Translations under genes and position numbers: made by a program | In this document: positions 1-12,800 of the stretch, piece by piece | How positions within the stretch are numbered: the first letter of the stretch is position 1 | Layout of the letters: each line of letters opens with the position of its first letter | Assembly (NCBI RefSeq): GCF_037038585.1 | Contig: NC_092520.1 | Coordinates: forward strand, 63,859,501 to 63,923,500 | DNA: 64,000 nt | Reading direction: 5' to 3' | DNA from: Patagioenas fasciata | Lineage: Eukaryota; Chordata; Aves; Columbiformes; Columbidae | Notes under the pieces: generated by a model | Told to the model about the DNA's origin: nothing | The model's input: the letters and a program-made list of their open reading frames with translations, nothing else | Databases searched by the model: none

Positions 1-678
1 TTTTTCAGGAATGTCTCAAAATTAAAGCCTTTTTTTTTTTCAAATCACTACCAATTCCAATAATCAATGTAAAACAGATGTTGTAAGCCTTTCTTGTTCA
101 AGATACTCTTTCCCAATGGCCACAATCTCCACTACTTTTTGAAGGCAGCAAAGCTGAAGTATCCCTCAAGGAGCATAGCCTACTGGCCAAAGTTCTAGCT
201 AACTCTGACAGCACTCCTCAGCTCTTTTTTGTGGATTGCCAACACAGCCACACATTATTCACAGATTTGTAAAGTTTCACTGTTTCACATTAATCTGCAG
301 AGAAGTGGCAAATCACTGCTATATGCCATCGCATAGAGAGGAATAGAATAGTACTCATACACAGTAAAGAGACTGAGCCAACCATTTAATACTGTATTAG
401 TGGGGGGTTTTCCACAGTGCAAGATGACTAAAAGTAGGTGCTTAAAATTTGACTGATTTCTCAAGTATGTTTTGGTTTAAAAAAAATCCAGAAAGTGTAT
501 CAAAAAACCACTATAATTCATCATGGTTTTTCTTAAACTAAAAGAGAAAGAATCTGTGGATTAGCTACTCAAAAATTTCTAAAACATAACAGTAACATTA
601 CTGAGATCCACTTTTGGCATGACAACCACTCAAAGTTACATAGCTTCTCCAGAAATGTTAAACGAATGTTAAACAGAC
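1..678 (-). other. TUBGCP3: TUBGCP3 intron 10 (partial)
   Basis: AT-rich intron sequence downstream of exon 10, cut by the window edge. No repeat or exon-like segment was recognised. The donor GTCTGT at its right end is atypical at +3 to +6. Confidence 0.75.
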
Positions 679-811
679 CTTGACAGTGATCAACAAGTGC
701 TGCAAGGGTCTTTAACCTTATTTTAGGATCGTATGTCCAGACTAGAAGACGGCGAAGCGTTAAACTGCTCTCAAGTCCCAAATTCACGCCCTGATCATCT
801 TCCAATTGCAA
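679..811 (-). CDS. TUBGCP3: TUBGCP3 coding exon 10 (residues 346-389)
   Basis: 133 bases, from acceptor AATTTGAACAG|TTGCAA to donor TGTCAAG|GTCTGT (phase 1). The peptide [20 protein letters not shown] continues [19 protein letters not shown] and ends VDHCQ plus one base of Gly. The donor GTCTGT is weaker than the others. The next exon (human continues RKGGEL) is beyond the left edge. The region is in GRIP1, which makes lateral contacts between GCP subunits. Confidence 0.97.
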
Positions 812-3800
812 CTGTTCAAATTAGAAACAGAAAAACATATCAAAGAACAAAAATGGCAAAACTGAAGCAGAACAGCTGTTCCATAGTTTTTTGTTCTAAA
901 GTTAGCTTTTTACTAAAACACTTGAAATACCCAGTATTACAATGTTCTCACATTAAACCATTGGGACAAAACCCAAAAGCCACATGAGTGATAACAGAGA
1001 ATCAAGCGCAGGTGAAAGGATGGAGACAAGCAGAAGTGGAATAGGGCAAACAGATAACAAAGGACAAGAAAGTTAAAGAAAGCAAGGTGATAGATAGTCA
1101 CAAAAAGAGAAAAAGGAAAAGAAGACGACAACAGAGATCCTGAAAGCAAATACTGGCCAAAGAGATGCTCAGAAAAGAGTGAAGACAAACATCTAAAGGA
1201 AAGGAACGGTGCAGGAGGTAAAATTTCTATTACTGCACAGTCAGCTTATTTTAGTTCAACATGGGACAAATTCTGTTCAATGTCTTCCTCCAGAAGCCAT
1301 CAGAACTTCAGTTAGGTACATAGAGATATTAAGGAATTTCTACCACTGATAAAAAATTAAAAGCTATGAAAAGAAAAATCTGCCACAATGTGATTACCAT
1401 GAATCTTCCAATACCTCATACAAATACAGATAGGTAAGCAGGGCAAGAACACAACCTAAGAATACAGAGGCAAGTTCCACAGTCCAAGCAGATCAACTCT
1501 TAGAAAAGATGCTCTGTTTCTTCTTCTATGTCACAACCAATCCACCACTCCATGCTTCCAGGTCTAGTACATTTTTTTTGCCAAATACAAAGTATTAGTT
1601 AAGACTAAAGTCATCCACATTAAGCCCAGCCTTAAAGTCAGTTGAATTCTTAAAATCATAGAATGATTTGGGTTGGAACGGTCCTTAAAGATCACCTGGT
1701 CCAACCCCCTGCCATGGGCAGGGACATCTTCCACCAGACTAGGTTCCTCAGAGCTCCATCCAACCTGGCCTTGAACACTCCAAGGGACAGGGCATCCACA
1801 GCATCTCTGGGCAAACTGCTCCAGTGCCTCACCACCATCACAGTGAAGAAATTCAGAAGCTTCTGGATGCTCCTGCATCCACATTCTGCTTTTCCTTTTT
1901 AAACTCATGTGGGAAAAACATGGAAACTGGCAATAAGAAAGATATATGAGCAAGAACTGCCCTTTGTCTTTAGGCAAGAAATTATAAACACACATTTTCA
2001 TCACGGAAGTTTTAAAGGGGTGACTATTTGAAAACAGTCTTGATGGAAAAAACCTGAAAAGCTTATGGAATGGTACACCCAGGAAGACTCTTTCAAATAA
2101 AGAAACACATCTGTGGAAAGCTCTGAAGGCATAATAAAAAGTTACAGAGAGAAAGACAACACAAAACCCTTTGATGGTATTCTTATTATGCCTGAAACGG
2201 TAACTGGAACTGCAGCTAACAACTTTGAAGTTGGCAGCCTGTGTGATCTCCTGAATACAAGAATCCAGCATGCATTTAATTCCAAGACATAATTTTGAAC
2301 ATGTTATCAAGGAACTGAGATGTACAGTTTTGTAAAGAAAATGTCTTTCAAAGGAGTAGATTATTTTCCATCACATTTATTTTAAAACTTGTGAGTTACC
2401 AAGCTCAACTCTGGGATGATCTGGCACAAGTCTTGAGAATGCTGATTTCTTTCTGAATGATTTCTGCTCCATCAATTATGAACATAAGAAATGTCATCCT
2501 CTGTCAGAACGCTGGCTAGACGAACTACCACACTATCTCCAGTAATGACAAAAAGAAGTGTTGTACAAGAAGAGAAAGCAAAGCTGATCCCTCCCTGCAG
2601 TCTGTCCCCCTTAGTGCCTTTTGCATTGACATGCTAAGGAAACAAATTTTTCAAGTTGGTTCCTCTTCTCTGCTTTATATTAACCTCCTGCTAATTTCAC
2701 AGAGTGCCTCTTTTCCTCTTGTCACCATTCACCATATCCCACAACTTTGTGTTTCTCTTTTCCTTCCCTAGTTTGGAAGTCCCAGCCATAGCCCCCCTGC
2801 GGCTGTTCCTCTTCAGCCTCAAGAGACTCGGCCCATCTTCCCTCTTTCACACAGCAATTGTCCCATGTTCCTGAGGACTTTATCTGACTTTCTCCCTCCT
2901 TAGTCTCTACCTCCCCAATGTCTGAGAGGCTGCCATCAGGACTGCACACCATGCTCCGGTGTCACACTGACACCCACTGCTCTGTTCTCAGTGTCCATCT
3001 CCCTGACACCCAACTGCACATCACATCCAACTGTGCAGACAACCACCTGTGAGGACACCAACGTTTTTCCCAAACTGGGCCTGCTGATGCCAAGTTTGGC
3101 ACCAGGGAAGCACGCATTAGATTAGCTTCCCTTCAGATATTATAAAAAAACCTTGGACTTCCCACACAGGATCTCGCTGACACCTGTTTGCTCACACATT
3201 TCATTTAATGTTGTTCCTTGCCATGGACAAAGCATCCAGAGTACCAATGTTAGCAACCTTTTACTGACAGACTGGGACATTTCACTCTGCCTTACCTTCT
3301 CCAGACCATCAACATCAACTAAAACCAGTGCCAGCATGTATCTTTGGTGCACACTACTGACCCTTCTCCATCCTGCAATGTGACCTTGTGCTTCCCAGCC
3401 TTCAAGTCAAAAGAGAATCTCTCCTCCACTGGTGGGTCTCCTTCCTTCCTTCTTTCCTTCCTTCCTTCCCTCCCCTTTCTTTCACAGCCTCTGAGGAGGA
3501 ATTTTGCCAGGGGCTTCTTGAAAATCTAAACATAGTATGACTCTGGGCTCCCCTTAATGTGCTGAGGGACATCCCCAGAAACTCCAGTCTGCTAGTGCAG
3601 CAAAACTTTACATTACAGGCACTGTATTGACAATCAATGTGCTGAATACACTCACGACCACTGGAGATGAATCTGGCAAGGAACATGAAAAGCAAAAAGA
3701 AAAGCAGAAAAAGGAAGACTAGTAAAAATGTGGGTCCAACTACTGAATGGTGCTGAGAGAGTGGTGACAGAAAAATGGAAAAAACTGAGGTACTCAATGC

Positions 3801-6784
3801 CTTCTATGCCTTATTTTTTGGGTAGGATTTACCATTGGGAAAACCCAGCAACACCTGAGATCAGAGATGAAGTCTGGAACAAGGGAGCCTTACTCTGACT
3901 GGAGAAAGATCACGTTATGAAACACTAAACAAAGTGGATATACCTAAGTCTATGAGACCTGATGGGAGGCACCCACAAGTGCTAAGGGAGCTGGTCAATG
4001 TCACTGCATGGTCACTCTCGATTGTCTTTGCAACATCATCACAATCACAGGAGGTTCCTGACAACTGGGAGAAAGCAAATGTCACTCCTCTCTTCAAGAA
4101 GAGGGATCCATAGAACTACACACCAGTGAGATCCACCTCATTCCCAGGGATGCTTACAGAGCAACTAATTCTGGAAACCATTTCCAAATGTATGGAAGAC
4201 AAAAGTCTCAGGAAGAAAAGCTCACAGAAAGGAGGAGAAAGGGGACACATTTGTGGTGATGGAGTTTGTCTTCCCAAGCAAGCGTTAAGCACACAAAGGC
4301 TCTGCTTGCCAGGAAGCAGCTGGACACCTGCCTGCTGATGGGAAGTGGTGAACGAATTCCTTACTTTGCTTTGCTTGCACACACAACATTTCCTTTCGCT
4401 ACTAAATTGTGACAAACTTGATTGACTTGTGTTTTTGCCTTTCTTCTATTTTTTCCCCATTCCCCAAGAGACAGGGGTGAGCAAGAGGCTGGGTGGGTGT
4501 TTGGCTGCTGGCCAGGGTTGACCCACCACAAAGACAAACGCAGTTTGAAAGTAAGTGATGCCAGAACTTTCCTTTTGTTTTTCCCTTACATGCTTCCCCT
4601 CCCACCAAACTCATCTCTTCTTTTGAAAGGTTTAGTGGGGCAAGAAAAGTAGAATCTACATTTCAAAGAAGTCATACATATCTTCATGGGCAAGAAGTCT
4701 TAGAAGGCGGAATACATCAGTGCTCCAGCAAACGTGTTTTGGACAGAGCAGGAAATAATTAGAAAAAGAATAACTGGATAGTAGCCAAGAAAAATTAGCA
4801 AAAAGTGGGTATGACAGGTATTCCAAAAGTCAGGAATATTAAAGAACTGCAAGTGAGTCAAAAGGAACAGATACTTTGAAAATGTTTATAGAAGCCTATG
4901 ACTTATCTACAGGTTTTTTTTAAATCAGAATTTTAAATGGCATTTTAATTTAACGTCAGGTTATTCTCAGAATAATTTTTTCTCAGTTACAAAGAATGAA
5001 CTTCTTGAAAGTCCCATATAAAAAAGCAAGCAGATAAAATTAAAAAAAAACAACTGACTTTTATTTTAGAGCTAGCATCTAGGTGTACATACCTACAAAT
5101 ATTTGTGGACAAACTGCAAAATTATCAGCACTGAGTTCTTCTATACATCAAAGAAAACTAATAGAACACCAAAATATCTTACTCTCTCAATACAACAGAA
5201 GAGACAAAGAAAATACACAAACTGTCCCAGACAGAACCAAAAGTTGAAATTGTTGTTTCTAACTGCTGAACCATGCATCACTTTAAATACAGAAAGGTAT
5301 TCTTTCTCCCTTCAAAGATGTTTTATGCTGCTTTGGATTTGAATGATAAAGATATCATGGAAAATGAAACCCAGAAAAATTATGCAAAAGAGGGGGAGAG
5401 GCTTAGGGATAAACATTATATTCCTTACTTAGGTAGTAAATCAATTAACAGTGAATTTCCAAGAGAAAAATATTCCTTGGCACGTACATCCAAAGAGTAA
5501 GAAATGTCACTTACAGAGAATTGTGCCCACTGTCAACAGAAAGAGTTGTACATCCTTCCCTTTCTAAAGGGATACCTAGGTATACCTTTTAGGAGATATT
5601 TGGGTAAAATAAAGCAAAATAAGAAAGATAAATAAGAACCACTTAATTTACCTGAGAATGCAAAACAGAGAGAAGTCGATAGTATTCCTTAAGTTCTTGA
5701 TGTAAGGCTGCACAAAAACTCTAAGAAAAAGAGGGGGGAGAAAAAAAAGAAAAAAGAAAACAAATGAGGAAAAGTCTTTCTGGTTTAATCTAGAACTACT
5801 TTTTTCCTATCACCACACTGTGAAGGTAGTTAGAAATTCCTTAAAACAAATCAAGCTACAAGTTTCAGCATAAAAGCCAACTGTTACAACTGGCCAACAT
5901 ACAAGCACTTCCCTAAGAAATGCAGAGATTTTCCAAGAATGCACATTGTCAAGCGACTTTGTTTCTTGCTGTCTTAATTCTACCAACAGATTAAACTATG
6001 ACAAGTGCTAACTTTCTAAGTAGATACATCAACTCAATAAAGACATTAATAATTACCACAGAAATGTGCAAATAATTGCATGATCCAGAAGAATTTTTCT
6101 CTAATAATTATGTAAAATACAGTATGTAGTAGAGTTTGAATTTCAGGAAGGCCTCTAATAACAGAACACAGACATCAGGCAACCATCATTATATTTACAG
6201 CACAGACTGTATGATGTGAACAAGCAAACAAAATGCTTATAAAAGAATACTCCCGGTAAAAGCTGCTGCATCAAGTACTCTAAATTCTTGGCCTTTTATC
6301 AGTTGACAGTCATATACAATTCTTCACTTGACATCAAAAAAAAATGAATAACACTAAGCATATCCCAAGAAATCTATAAAATGTGCAGAAGTTAACAGGT
6401 CTGACTTACAAAGAGGAATCTTTGCTTTAAAACAATTCTAAGCACAGCTACTTCTGGTGGTTCAAAAATAAACAAATGAAGGTAGATTTTAAAAACAATT
6501 CCTGAAAGAATACTTGTTTAGTAATGGGTAGTTCTGCACAGTTTACAGTCCTGGGGTTTTCTTTTAGTTTTGTAATGTTTTTAACCTAACACACAGACTG
6601 AAGATATTTCTGCAACACATTTTCTAAAGCAGAATTAAAAATATGGCTCATTAATTTTGGACTGAGTTGAAAATTTTTTACTTGAAGCACTTTTTTTTAT
6701 AGTATTTCCCTGCACACACAAATTCTTCAGAACTGATTTCTTAAGCAATTCTCAGATAATTATTTTGGTATCTATTTTAATGGA

Positions 6785-6815
<31 letters not shown>

Positions 6816-9800
6816 GGAAATTCCCCAGGACTATCCCCTCCATCCCTTTTCAAATCATCACAGTCTAAGTAATTTGAAAAAAATATGGAAAGCCTCACAC
6901 ACAAAGAACCCAAGAGCTTGAAGTAAAACGTTTATTCACTAGAGCATGTACAAGGGAGAAATTATTCCCACAAGCAGAAGGAGAAAAATACATCTTCATT
7001 CCTGCTAAGAGGCCTATCTGCTAAGAGGCTAAGAAGCCTAGGAAAAAAAATATCATTAATCTTGCCATTGTATCCTTTATAAAGAAAGAGTTCCTTTCTT
7101 CAACTTAACTTTATAAACGAGAAAGAAATTTGCAATTCATTTTATTCCAGAGGATACTGAAGGGCAAAAAGAAACCCCCTTACGTGTAACCCCGCTTCTC
7201 ATTTCTTCTCACTTGCTTCTTCAGTACATTTTTGAACCTATTAAAGCAGCATTTGCCAAGACAGAAGGCAGAGTAGGGCCTCCAAAAAAATATTCAAAAG
7301 CACTATACACCTACTCAAAAAGTTAAGAACAGTAATCATTGACTTTAGTACCCAAAAGGATTTAGGATCTAACTGGCCATCAACTGTTCAGAGAAGACTT
7401 AGAAGTTAAAAATTACATCCAGTGCCAATTCCTGCATTACAAACTACAGATTTTTGTTTCCCAAACTGTTACAGAAAACTGGACATTATTTTAGACTTTT
7501 GATTTGGTCTAAAAAGAGACATCAAGAAGGAAAGAGAATGCTTGTTCAAGGGAAAAAAATGAAAATGCCCACTATCTCAACTGGATCTAAATAGGCAAAA
7601 TGTCAAAACATAAGGCAAGTTACACTTCATTGTTGATTTTTTTTTGCTTTCTCAGAACTTAGATACTAAGCAGCAAAAGTAGAATAATATAATGTTAAAG
7701 TGCAGTATATTGTTATATCCCTATTCTTAATAATTGTCAATACCAGACATTTTGCAGGGTAAAAACAGTCACCAGAATCACGAGGTGACAGACATATCAT
7801 CCTGCATGTGGTTTAAGCAGGGCTTTACAAAAAGTGTTCTTTTAAAAAGCAGAAGATGCTTTCAAATGCACACATCCTTGTGCTAAATTCTTAATGCATA
7901 GCGAGCAGCACCTGAAATTGTCAGCTATAAAAGCCATGAAGAGTGATAGTATATACTCTTCTTGACTAGATACTGAGAGTAGGAGTAGAATATATGTTTT
8001 TATTTGTACACTCCTAAAAATACATAGAAGTGCTTGACTCGAGCAAAAGTAACAGCATTAGGGCTATGCAGATTCAGGTAACTAACTGCACAGCCTTCTG
8101 CACAGAATCTGAAATCTGCATATGGTAGCTAAGATATCACACATTTAAATTAACTGAAGAATTAAAGTTCTCCCCCTGCTGTAAACTCGACAATTAAAGC
8201 CAGAGATAGTACAAGTAAGCATAAGCAGGGAGCTACTAGATAAAGAATAAGAAACTTCACCCAGACGTAAGGGGGAGAATCTGAAGAAAATACATATACA
8301 GTAGCACTACCATCTAAAACATGAATATCAGCATTGGATCACTAGAAAAATAATTATTTATATGTAACTAAAAGGGTTACTAGGAAAAAGACACAGAAGG
8401 AACAGAATAAAACATTAGAAAAGTAGGAAGCACTACAGTGTCTCTACTGACCTCTTAAGAAAAATTAGATTGAAGGGAGAAGCACTTCAATTTCTTGGCA
8501 GATTAGGTAGGATGTTATGGCTAGAGGCAAGGATAACATTTGTCGAGTCAGAAGGGATAATATCCAGTTTTACAGAGGGAGCAAGTGAGAGGAAACGGGA
8601 ATGCCTTAGCAGTAAATGTGGTTTTGGGTATTACAGCAGCTGTGAAGTTACTGTAGACTACAAATCATGATGATGAAACCTATAAAAACAAAAATTGACA
8701 TTCTTTTGATGTTGTATTCAAAAGAAAGGGCGGAAGATAATGGGGTATTTGCATTTTATGTAAGTTAGTGCAGTATTAACACGTGAACATCAACATTAGC
8801 CAACAAGAGTGCCTCCTGCATAGATCATCCTAAGAAATGAATTGGTGATCAATGAGTTCGGAGATGCACCAGCCCATGTAAGCAGTGCTTTTGTTTATAA
8901 ACATGCATGATCGCTTAAAAAAACAAGACTTTTTAAAAAAAAAAAAAAAAAAAAAGAGATTAAGAAAAGGAATATCTACATGAGACTTTCCAGTCACAAA
9001 TGATGGGGGCAACTCCCTCTCACGACCAGTAAGAGCAAATGTCTCTCCCTTCCTTTCACACTATGACCCACACCAAAAGCGGCAATCCATAACAGGAATA
9101 AATCCAAGCTCCAAAGTCACGCACCATTCTAGTACTGCATTTTACTCAGTAATTTATAAGGGAAACAAGACCAAACTATTGTAGCAAAATCAATTTTTTA
9201 GCTGACCTACCTGTCCCACAAGTCCAAATGCGCGATCCAAACTTCTCTGGTCTGTGTATTTTCTTATTTTGTTATGTAGCCATCCCAGCTCTGCAAGTCT
9301 ACTTGTAGTATCTCTGAGAGATTTGGACAAGCACACCTACAAAGTTAACAGAAACAATGACTTGCAATTTTAGGTCAAATCTACCATGCCAATACTTGTT
9401 TCTTCACAACAGCCCCTTTCTCATAAAACAAGCTAGTTCAGGAAACAATCATTTTACATTCTACAATAGAGATAGTACAAAAAAACCCCACAAAACCCCT
9501 CAAACAAACAATCCAGGCAACCAGGGAATTAGCATTATGCTTACACATATAAGCATTGAAAAGGCAGCAGTAACAAACTATTAGCAACTTTGTGATCTTC
9601 CCTTTTAGAAATCTTAATGTAAGGGTATTTACACACTCTTTCTATGCTACGCAATTATGGTCATAATAAAAGGTCCTCAGAAAAGAAGAAGAAATCTGAA
9701 ATTTTATGATGTAGAATCACACTTCATCTTCTACTTATAATCAGCAGGACTGAAAATACTAGAGCTCTAGAAGAGGAGTCAATGACTGAAACTCATCAAG

Positions 9801-12800
9801 AAACCTAGAGAAAATAACTAGTTACTACTACTACATGTGAAAGAAACTAATAGAAGAGAAATTACCCAATGTCAGACTAGGTTATCAGGAACCAAAACTT
9901 ACAGAATCCAAATTTAAGTGTGATCCATCAGTAACGGCTTTTATAAACTATTTAATCATGTGCCTCTCTGAGCAATTCTAATCTTTCTACTTTCCCTACA
10001 CCACATATCTCACTTTACCCTGCAAGCCTGCCTTAGTCTCAAACCCTATTTAACTACTACTATTTGCATCTGAATCAGCACTTTTTTTTTCTTTAAATTG
10101 CCAACAGATAAAACACTGTTCCTCTTGTTCCCATACTTGAGATTTGCTTCTACGACATTTTGTCACATTACTCAAGAACAGCAAGTTTTCAAAATTTTAT
10201 CGGGCAAAGAAAAACAATCTGACTGATGCGCTAAGCCAAGAGGCAGAGATTGACTTTTGTCCAGAGTGATTTGGCCTATCCCACCTCTACAGACCATTGT
10301 CGCTTGGAAAGAGAGCTGGAACAGTCAAAACCAAAATAAGGAAAAGCATTATCAAGCTAAACAGGTTGTCAAAGAACAAGAAATCAAGTTAATTCATTAA
10401 GCCTTTTCGTTAGTGGTACAGGCATTCTCTAACGTAAAAATCAGCTACAGTGTTAGGCACAGCAGCAGGGCCTTGAACCAGGCAGCAGCAACTGGTTTTA
10501 AGGCCAGAGTTCAGGCCCTGGCGCTTTTGTTTAGGTACACAGGCACAGCTTTAACTTCTTGAACAACTTCTATAGGGTAAATTCTAGCCCAAAGCACCAA
10601 AACTGGACACAGAAACTCTGCCTGCAGCTAAAAATCAAAGCGATGACATAAGAATTATTTAGAATTCTGCAATTACAGAGCGCTTGGCAAGCATTAAGTA
10701 CCACACGCATCTGGTGGAATCAAATGAGGAACAAGCAAAATTGGCTTAGTGTTATTACATCTGTAGCTCTGAGATCAAATCAGAAGCAGCTAGCTTACAC
10801 ACTGCTGAATGTCACCAACAGGTCTATTATTAATGTTGACATTAGAAAACATTCAGGCAAGAAAAACAGCTTGTAAAGTGTGTTTCTTTCTGGAAAAAAC
10901 AGACTGTGTACAATGACACAATTTTGCCCAGCTGAGGGAAAGCTACATGCTTTGACTACTATTTTGCCTAACATGCAGTCAACACAGCTACAGGAGGTAT
11001 GATCTTGGTCCTCCTTGTCCATCAGAAAAAGTTCCAGCAGCAGCTCTAGTCAGCAGTTCAGTGCAAGTGCCAATAAGGACGAAGGATGGAAGACAACTGA
11101 TTTCACAGAAATAATTGAAGACAAGGTTCTCAGGAAAAAGCATATTCAGATGTTTTGTGGTCAATAATCACACACTCTGTATAAACAGAATTAACTACAA
11201 CAGTTTTTCACCTCAAAATAGCCTATTTAATATGAAAACTACATAGAGAACTAATGAAACCCATAGTGTCCTTTTTCCAATCACTGATTAAGTTTTCTCC
11301 ATATTCCTCTAGAAAAATCTATTATGCTACTTTTCCTTTGCTATATATAGTCTAAATTATAGATGGAACATAATTAACTCAGTGCAGATGTTGAGGAATT
11401 AAACTTTGCAGCATCTACAGGTGCAGAAGATGGTATACTTAAGAATCTGTTTATTAACAACATATAACTGATTTGACAAGGTTTAAGTTTTTTATTTTTT
11501 CCCTCCGCTAAGCAGCCCTAAATGTTACTGTAAAGTAGCAGGAGGAACAACTATATGTTTCACTGTTTGCAATTATTATGGAGAAGAAAAGGAAATCAGT
11601 TCAGTTCTCATCAACATTAAGATAAGTCTGCCGTGCTCTCAGCACATGAAATGACCCAAAAATCCAAGTCCCCACCATTTTAGGACTATGTCATATTGCA
11701 TAATATAAAGTTATTAATACAAGTGAAAATCAGCAGCACTGTCTTTCCATTCGAACAAGAACATGAGAACCAATTAGTGAGATGAAACTGAACTGAGATG
11801 TAGTACTGTCTAAATATTGAACAAGGAAACATGTTTAACATCTCACCACCTTAAAGAGACGAGATCTTTTCTCCCTCAGTTTCTCTGATCCCTATTTGAC
11901 ACCTTCCTTCAAATTTGCATCAGTCGGATTTTCTATCAGCAGTAAGAGTTGAAAGCACTCTATTCAGTTCTATCAGCAGTCCGTTCTTGGATGAGCTGCA
12001 TTATCTCATCTAATCACTTCTAAGTTGTAATCGAGACCATAACATCAAGTGGCTAGCTATTCCACATGTCAGGCTGTTAAACTTAATCCAATAATATTAA
12101 TGTTGTCAAAAGCCTGCATCTGCATCATGTTCATTCTTATACACTGGGGAGAGGAATCCTCAAATTAAGTCATAACTTAGGAGTCTTTGTACTGGCTTAA
12201 TACTTGGGGAGCTATTCATGTCTTGTGAAATGCTACAGTTTCTTTCTGGGACCTAACCTACCCAATCAATTTTAGATTAGAACTATTGAAACTACTCTGT
12301 TGGATTTAAAAAAGGAAAAAAAAAAAAAAAACCACAACAAATAAAGGTAAAGGCAGCTGGGAGAGGGACTAAAGACTTGTGGTAATATTTCAACTTTTTA
12401 AAATAATTTTCACAGCTATTTTTCTCCAATGTACCTCTCTGTTCACATATGAAATACAAGTCACAGACAGTACCTTTCCCTCCACTTTATAGCAATTTTC
12501 AGAATTGCACATTTTGATGTTTTTGCCATCTATTCCCTGGAAGACATACAAAACATCTCTTACAAGGTTTGCTTCGGTTATTTCAACAGAGCCTAGAACA
12601 AAACAAACAGAAAAAAAAACAAACAACACAACACACAATAGCATTCAGATTTGTTGGGACAATTAGTTTTGATTACAACTTCAAAAAGCTATCTAGAAGC
12701 CCAGCCAAAAAAAAAAAAAAAAAAAAAAAAGAAAAGAGAAAGCCTGTGTTTATGACTTATGTTTTAAGTCCTCTTAGCAACCTGACAGGAAAGCAAAGAA

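Larger units (their letters stand above)
812..5651 (-). other. TUBGCP3: TUBGCP3 intron 9 (4840 bp)
   Basis: GT-AG intron with a CR1 3' end (1653-1852), a CTTC microsatellite (3440-3476) and a CR1 reverse-transcriptase fragment in the opposite orientation (3775-4208). It also carries a 248-codon minus-strand open frame (1564-2310) that runs across the CR1 piece and resembles no known protein. The rest is unrecognised AT-rich sequence. Confidence 0.8.
5721..9210 (-). other. TUBGCP3: TUBGCP3 intron 8 (3490 bp)
   Basis: GT-AG intron, AT-rich, with two long adenine runs on the plus strand (6793-6815 and 8935-8955). No interspersed repeat or extra exon was recognised. Confidence 0.8.

Noticed and set aside
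12707..12730. Poly(A) runs as tails of processed pseudogenes or SINEs
   Set aside because: None of the long A or T runs in the window has an adjacent gene-like or SINE-like body or clear target-site duplications.
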